Source: Corallium rubrum (lineage: Eukaryota; Cnidaria; Anthozoa; Scleralcyonacea; Coralliidae). From it: 64,000 nucleotides of DNA. The position numbers and the translations under genes were made by a program. Under the pieces are notes generated by a model that was given only the letters and a program-made list of their open reading frames with translations, had not been told where the DNA came from and searched no databases. Numbering within the stretch: position 1 is the first letter of the stretch; each line of letters begins with the position of its first letter. The stretch spans positions 38,598,559 to 38,662,558 of the forward strand of contig OZ035998.1 of NCBI GenBank assembly GCA_964035015.1, in the 5' to 3' direction. Positions 63,856-64,000 of this stretch are shown here, one piece after another.

Positions 63856-64000
63856 CATAGTTAATAGAAAATATACATGGTTTGGAAACCCGGCAAACTT
63901 CAAAGCGGTTAACAATCAAGCTACGATTCATCTTGAAAGGTACACGAAGGTGCCAAATCCTTTGTTTTAGGTTTATTAATATTTAAACAGTACGGTTGAG
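63856..64000. mobile_element. TIR element A, copy 4, cut by the window edge
   Basis: It begins CATAGTTAATAGAAAATATA after GTATAAC (63849-63855, the expected left duplication). It follows the family through CGGCAAACTTCAAAGCG, CCTTTGTTTTAGGTTTATTA and ACAGTACGGTTGAG. The right end lies outside. Confidence 0.85.

Larger units (their letters stand above)
59261..64000. other. Gene-poor right flank
   Basis: No protein-coding exon is supported. 59590-59735 holds a G-run and AAAAAATCTCG/AAAAAATCCCA words. 60910-61560 and 62480-62940 show no structure beyond a diverged inverted pair around 61195-61225 (ATTGACCGGTCGGTCAAT). 63420-63840 is unremarkable. Confidence 0.5.

Overview
The window is intron-rich animal nuclear DNA, AT-rich, with three protein-coding genes of which two are complete. 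ORC2 (minus strand, 8052-35663, 16 coding exons) encodes origin recognition complex subunit 2. A PCBP-family gene (plus strand, CDS 38911-56849, 15 coding exons) encodes a three-KH-domain poly(C)-binding protein. The 5' part of a probable DYNC2I1/WDR60 gene (minus strand, up to about 3780, running off the left edge) encodes a ciliary dynein-2 intermediate chain. One RNA gene is clear: tRNA-Thr(CGU) at 59821-59892. Exons are short with GT-AG introns of 0.1-7 kb, and the ORC2 and PCBP proteins resemble metazoan family members. The species cannot be named from the sequence. No vertebrate repeat families are recognised, and the many short palindromic elements plus Penelope-like and non-LTR fragments would fit an invertebrate, perhaps a cnidarian or sponge. 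That is inference.

Layout. 1-3.8 kb: DYNC2I1-like exons. 3.8-8.05 kb: intergenic DNA with fold-back elements. 8.05-35.66 kb: ORC2, whose introns hold most of the window's microsatellites, a 5'-truncated non-LTR retrotransposon (21.9-23.2 kb) and many inverted-repeat elements. 35.66-38.4 kb: head-to-head spacer between ORC2 and PCBP with hAT-like elements. 38.4-56.85 kb: PCBP, with a 590-bp minisatellite, a Penelope-like remnant and a 132-bp tandem repeat in its introns. 56.85-64 kb: gene-poor DNA with the tRNA, a possible tRNA-derived SINE and more inverted-repeat elements.

The genes are housekeeping types (replication initiation, RNA binding, intraflagellar transport) and nothing shows that they act together. 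No new biochemical system was found. The most informative material is the repeat landscape: at least five copies of a ~298-bp terminal-inverted-repeat family (A) with 7-bp target duplications that begin GT, one with an unoccupied site preserved in a second copy of its host repeat; a second family (C) with 7-bp duplications; nested insertions that give relative ages; and two cases where a microsatellite is long in one copy of an element and nearly absent in another. All exon boundaries were read by eye from splice signals, phase and family similarity.
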